Shown here: piece by piece, positions 24,854 through 26,894 of the stretch
Layout of the letters: the number at the start of each line of letters is the position of its first letter
Position numbering within the stretch: position 1 is the stretch's first letter
IMG/VR virus record: IMGVR_UViG_3300045125_000050
Coordinates: 1-26,894 of that record
Strand: one strand, 5' to 3'
DNA: 26,894 nt
DNA from: a virus
Made by a program: the position numbers and the translations under genes
Notes under the pieces: generated by a model
The model's input: the letters and a program-made list of their open reading frames with translations, nothing else
Told to the model about the DNA's origin: nothing
The model's database searches: none

Positions 24854-25240
24854 ATGGGGCTGCACAGCAGGAACAAGGGCAAACGAGGCGAACGCGAGGC
24901 GGCGGCGGTCATCGCCCAGCACTGGAACGCGACGGCCGCACGACGCAGCCAGCAGTTCTGCGGCCGCGATGGCGATGCCGACCTGACCGGCGTGCCCGGC
25001 ATGCACCTCGAAGTCAAGCGGTACGCCCGCATCGCGGCCCTCGACTTTCTGGAACAGGCCGAGATGGACGCAACGCCAGGCAGTGTTCCCGTGGTGCTCA
25101 TGCGTGAGGACACCAGCACGGAGTGGGTGGCGATGGTGCGGGTGTCGGATGCCCCAGAGTTTGCCCGTCGAGTCATGCAGCTGCTGGGCGAGAACGCCCC
25201 TGCAGTCGATCCCGATGCCCACGCTGGGGGTCTGGAGTGA
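24854..25240 (+). CDS. Holliday-junction-resolvase-like PD-(D/E)XK nuclease
   Basis: Intact, 128 residues from ATG 24854 (an in-frame ATG at 24824 would add 10 residues; the shorter form matches the usual start). SRNKGKRGEREAAAVI is the N-terminal helix of the resolvase family. RDGDADLTGVPGMHLEVKRY provides Asp and Glu-x-Lys of the active site, followed by DFLEQAEMDATPGSVPVVLM, a helix and strand as in VRR/Hjc-like nucleases. No clear ribosome site is present. The role is probably processing of branched DNA before packaging. It is coupled by GTGA to the metallophosphoesterase. Confidence 0.78.
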   Translation: MGLHSRNKGKRGEREAAAVIAQHWNATAARRSQQFCGRDGDADLTGVPGMHLEVKRYARIAALDFLEQAEMDATPGSVPVVLMREDTSTEWVAMVRVSDAPEFARRVMQLLGENAPAVDPDAHAGGLE

Positions 25241-26235
25241 AAAAGACTCCTAAGAAAAGAACGCCAATAGTTCTTACTGCTGGTGAGATCCTGACGCCGG
25301 CTCCCGTGCGGCAGAAGTACCCGGACCGCAAGCGTGGCTGGAGCGTCGAGCATCACGGGCGGAACGTGCACGTCGTGAAGGTGCCGAGGCCGAACACGAA
25401 GCAAGTCGAGCAGTGGGTGCTGCTGCTGGCCGACAATCACGTTGACAACCCAGCAGCCAGGAACGACGTGCTGACCCGCCTGCTGGCCCAGGCCGTGGAG
25501 CGTGACGCCGTCACGATCATCGTCGGCGACTACCTCGACCTCATGCAAGGGCGACAGGACAGGCGATCCAACAAGGCCGCGTTGCGTTCGACGCTGTTGA
25601 GCGATGCCTACTTCGACAAGGTTGTGGACATGGGAGCCGACCTGCTGGCCCCCTACGCCAGCCATGTTGCCGTGCTGGCCGCTGGAAACCACGAGACGGG
25701 CTGGATGCGGCACAACGAATCGGACCCGACTGCCCACGTCGTGCGGGCCGTGAAGGAACGGGCCGAGTCACCCATCGGCGCTGGCGGGTACGGCGGTTGG
25801 ATCAAGTTCCAAGTGCAGGCTGGTGGCAACCACCTCGCCTACACGATGCGATACCAGCACGGCACCGGCGGCGGCAACAGTCCCATGAGCATGGGCATCC
25901 TCGATGCCAAGCGCATGTTCGCGTGGATCGAAGGTGCGGACACCATCGTCATCAGCCACAACCACGCGAGCAACGTGGCCGGAATTGCACGGGAATATCT
26001 GTCCTCCCAGAACGGCCAGTATCGCGTCGAGACGAGGTACGCTGATTTCGTGCGGGTGGGTAGTACAAAGGCGTCATGGGAAAAATCCCAAGGTGCTGCA
26101 GGTTGGGAGGTCGAGAAAGGATTTGGACCACAACCCATCCGACAGAAGTGGCTGCGGCTGTTCGTGACATGGGACTACGGCGAGCGTCGAGGCGGCAAGC
26201 CGCGCCTCGCGTGGGAGGTGCACGATGCCCAGTGA
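25237..26235 (+). CDS. Calcineurin-like metallophosphoesterase
   Basis: Intact, 332 residues from GTG 25237 (GTGA overlap). Metal-binding motifs in order: LLADNHVDNP (D66, H68), VGDYLD (97-101), AAGNHETGWM (G150, N151, H152, E153) and, near the C-terminal third, IVISHNHAS (HxH). These are the five blocks of the calcineurin-like phosphoesterase superfamily. The first 55 residues are a basic extension. The domain resembles phage and archaeal DNA-repair esterases, acting on phosphodiester bonds. The DNA-metabolism neighbours (resolvase before; peptidase and HNH after) favour a nucleic-acid substrate. Substrate is not visible from sequence. Confidence 0.85.
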   Translation: MKKTPKKRTPIVLTAGEILTPAPVRQKYPDRKRGWSVEHHGRNVHVVKVPRPNTKQVEQWVLLLADNHVDNPAARNDVLTRLLAQAVERDAVTIIVGDYLDLMQGRQDRRSNKAALRSTLLSDAYFDKVVDMGADLLAPYASHVAVLAAGNHETGWMRHNESDPTAHVVRAVKERAESPIGAGGYGGWIKFQVQAGGNHLAYTMRYQHGTGGGNSPMSMGILDAKRMFAWIEGADTIVISHNHASNVAGIAREYLSSQNGQYRVETRYADFVRVGSTKASWEKSQGAAGWEVEKGFGPQPIRQKWLRLFVTWDYGERRGGKPRLAWEVHDAQ

Positions 26236-26503
26236 TTACAGAACACGCATCAACGGCCGCACCTGGCGTGTTCAGTTCGTGGAGCCAAAAGCCATGGGCA
26301 AGGCGTGGGGCCTGTGCGATCATCCGCCAGGCAGGCACCCGACCATCAGCATCCGCCGCAGCCTCAAGCCGCAGGCCATGCTGGACACGCTGGTGCATGA
26401 GGTGCTGCACGCTGCCCGGCCTGAGCTGGACGAGGAAGCCGTGGACACCACGGCCACTGCAATCGCCAGGGCCCTGTGGCGTGCGGGCTGGAGGCAGGCA
26501 TGA
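26225..26503 (+). CDS. Small HExxH metallopeptidase
   Basis: Intact, 92 residues from ATG 26225, overlapping the esterase end by 11 bases. An N-terminal strand (GRTWRVQFVEPKAMGKAWG, LCDHPPGRHPTISIRR) leads to the zinc motif LVHEVLHAARPELDEE (H58, E59, H62; a glutamate at 70-71 is a possible third ligand), then a closing helix. This minimal SprT/peptidase layout is frequent in phages. The substrate is unknown. The stop shares ATGA with the next gene. Confidence 0.75.
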   Translation: MPSDYRTRINGRTWRVQFVEPKAMGKAWGLCDHPPGRHPTISIRRSLKPQAMLDTLVHEVLHAARPELDEEAVDTTATAIARALWRAGWRQA

Positions 26504-26831
26504 GACAGCGTCCGCCCAGGCTGAGGGTTGGCCCTGCCCCGACGCCGCGAGTCGTGACGCGGCAGTCCGAGGACCGAGGGACCACGCATGAGCGCGGCTA
26601 CGGACGCCAACTGGCAGCAGCTGCAGACTGGTGGTGCTCAACAAGGAGCCGACCTGTCGCCGGTGCATGGAACGAGGCAGAGTGACCGCGGCCACGGTGG
26701 TCGATCACATTCGCCCGCTGCGGGACGGCGGCGACCACGGCCGCGACAACCTGCAGCCCCTGTGCGTGGATTGCCACGCGGTGAAGACGCAGCAGGACCT
26801 GCGGGCTAGGAGGGCCGATTTTGGTGCATAA
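26500..26831 (+). CDS. HNH endonuclease (packaging-associated), two frame breaks
   Basis: ATG 26500 gives MRQRPPRLRVGPAPTPRVVT and THERGYGRQ; two single-base shifts (about 26610 and 26630) then lead through WQQLQT to VVLNKEPTCRRCMERGRV and the HNH core DHIRPL, GDHGRDNLQPLCVDCHAVK, ending at TAA 26829-26831. Two zinc pairs (CRRC, CVDC), the catalytic DH and the Asn are all present. About 109 residues. HNH nucleases encoded next to the terminase often support cos cleavage and packaging; in a circular genome this gene would lie about 240 bases upstream of terS. Confidence 0.85.
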
Positions 26832-26834
26832 ACG

Positions 26835-26870
26835 GCCATTTCATAAAAGTGGCGATATTGGGCCAATATC
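26835..26870. repeat. Two adjacent stem-loops at the HNH-terminase junction
   Basis: First hairpin: GCCATTT (26835-26841) with AAGTGGC (26847-26853), one U-G pair, loop CATAA. Second, directly next to it: GATATTGG (26854-26861) and CCAATATC (26863-26870), perfect with a single-base centre. They lie in the non-coding end of the window, which in a circle would be the gap before terS. They may be a packaging (cos/pac) or operator site, or a terminator of the early operon. Confidence 0.55.
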
Positions 26871-26894
26871 GGGGGTGTGCCAAAATCGCGCGCA

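Noticed and set aside
24235-25737. Very long open frame (500 codons) on the minus strand
   Set aside because: It lies opposite the intact, motif-bearing resolvase and phosphoesterase genes, its own sequence is Arg/Ser/Pro-rich without any motif, and open antisense frames are expected in GC-rich DNA.
1-26894. CRISPR arrays, insertion sequences, retron or diversity-generating elements
   Set aside because: No spaced direct repeats, transposase, reverse transcriptase or template/variable repeat pair was seen by reading both strands.

Overview
The window looks like an almost complete genome of a temperate, tailed double-stranded DNA phage (siphovirus-type gene order) or an excised prophage. The sequence is GC-rich and every gene I can support lies on the + strand. 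Many neighbouring genes overlap by ATGA or GTGA, which points to translationally coupled operons. The right end (HNH nuclease) and left end (terminase) make sense joined, so the contig may be a circular or circularly permuted genome cut between them; no terminal repeat is visible to prove this. The host cannot be fixed. The integrase N-terminus, the small zinc/cysteine proteins and the overall gene set remind me of prophages of Planctomycetota, but that is recollection, not evidence.

Layout: 175-7243 is packaging and head (terminase small and large subunits, portal, prohead protease, and two different HK97-type major capsid genes in tandem). After a strong stem-loop at 7268-7292 come the connector and tail genes (7304-12203: small protein, connector, head closure, gp10-like, tail terminator, major tail protein, tail chaperones, short tape measure), then two further virion proteins (12206-13668). 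A block of small membrane, lipoprotein and cysteine-rich genes follows (13665-15938), ending at a probable terminator at 16071-16092. Next is a tyrosine integrase with an attP-like tRNA-Pro 3' end and terminator buried in its 3' end (17233-17292). The early/replication region (17308-26831) holds DNA-binding proteins including a 40-residue helix-turn-helix protein, an exonuclease / annealing protein / SSB-like recombination set, a PD-(D/E)XK nuclease, a DUF6378-type protein, a primase-helicase, a second nuclease/resolvase, a metallophosphoesterase, an HExxH metallopeptidase and an HNH nuclease that would sit just upstream of the terminase in a circle.

A dominant property is single-base frame breaks: about half of the conserved genes need one or more frame changes, often in runs of C or G, while protein similarity continues in the new frame and substitution-type stops are rare. 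This looks like uncorrected sequencing indels rather than gene decay. Coordinates of such genes are given as the whole reconstructed span. No endolysin, receptor-binding tail fibre or classical CI-type repressor could be recognised.
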